Assembly (NCBI GenBank): GCA_945925985.1 | Contig: CAMELV010000016.1 | Location: forward strand, 1 to 64,000 | Reading direction: 5' to 3' | DNA: 64,000 bases | From: Comamonas sp. lk | GTDB taxonomy: Bacteria > Pseudomonadota > Gammaproteobacteria > Burkholderiales > Burkholderiaceae_C | Part shown: positions 63,919 to 64,000 of the stretch, one piece after another | How positions within the stretch are numbered: the stretch's first letter is position 1 | How the letters are laid out: the number at the start of each line of letters is the position of its first letter | The notes under the pieces: model-generated | Told to the model about the DNA's origin: nothing | Database searches by the model: none | The model's input: the letters and a program-made list of their open reading frames with translations, nothing else | Position numbers and translations under genes: made by a program

Positions 63919-64000
63919 TTGGGCAGGCCGGAAGCGTCGTACATCACTTCGGCCATGGGCCGCTCATCCAGCACGGGCAGGGCGTGCATGGTTTGCAAGA
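63915..64000 (-). CDS. vapB: VapB-like antitoxin, C-terminal fragment (partial)
   Basis: Only the last 27 or so codons are in the window. The frame ends LPVLDERPMAEVMYDASGLP-K, which matches the C-terminal toxin-binding tail of VapB antitoxins that pair with this kind of PIN toxin. The stop TGA overlaps the vapC ATG. The DNA-binding N-terminus and the promoter lie beyond the right edge. Confidence 0.8.
   Translation of the reverse strand, partial: LQTMHALPVLDERPMAEVMYDASGLPK

Overview
This window looks like chromosome of a GC-rich betaproteobacterium in the Burkholderiales, most likely Comamonadaceae (Rhodoferax/Polaromonas-like). The clues are the housekeeping blocks (ribF-ileS-lspA; a recJ cluster next to lolCD), several orphan Bug-type tripartite tricarboxylate receptors, an excess of DMT permeases, and short AT-rich repeats scattered inside genes and at start codons. 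The organism is inferred from gene content; no marker gene was compared.

Left part (1-15.9 kb). The window opens with one end of an IS21-type element, then tRNA-Ser(CGA) and a minus-strand series: trpS, an M50 protease, a yciO-type gene, a DMT permease, a PHP phosphatase, a mazEF toxin-antitoxin pair, recJ and a conserved unknown gene. LolC/LolD-type lipoprotein-release genes and a DUF4143 ATPase run on the plus strand. A minus-strand MoxR-DUF58-VWA operon with an HtrA-like protease upstream closes this part.

Sulfur island (15.9-22 kb). A persulfide-dioxygenase-like gene is divergent from an ArsR repressor of the BigR/SqrR type, two YeeE/YedE (PmpA/PmpB) membrane proteins, a DUF442-sulfide:quinone oxidoreductase fusion, a SulP transporter and a rhodanese. 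A 25-bp palindrome between them carries the -35 boxes of both divergent promoters in its two arms, so one repressor could shut both sides. The set fits detoxification or oxidation of sulfide and persulfide with transport of sulfur species.

Transport and catabolism (22-56 kb). A spermidine/putrescine-type ABC operon is followed by tatD, a spermidine-synthase-like gene, a wrecked gspE/pilB pseudogene, tctBA, a gamma-glutamyltransferase and assorted permeases. A LysR gene is divergent from a six-gene minus operon: alpha-hydroxy-acid oxidase, TPP enzyme, hydroxyisourate-hydrolase-like protein, two Bug receptors and a DmdA/GcvT-like methyltransferase. Beyond it lies a plus-strand operon: peptide/nickel-type ABC transporter with fused ATPases, an Ldh2-family dehydrogenase, a non-pyrrolysine MttB homologue, a CoA-binding protein and MetY. 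Both operons combine uptake, 2-hydroxy-acid oxidation and a methyltransferase, and are the best candidates here for an undescribed methylated-substrate pathway.

Right end (56-64 kb). A quinone oxidoreductase, a NUDIX protein, lspA-ileS-ribF, an HNH endonuclease and a vapBC pair cut by the window edge. No CRISPR array, prophage or rRNA was seen.
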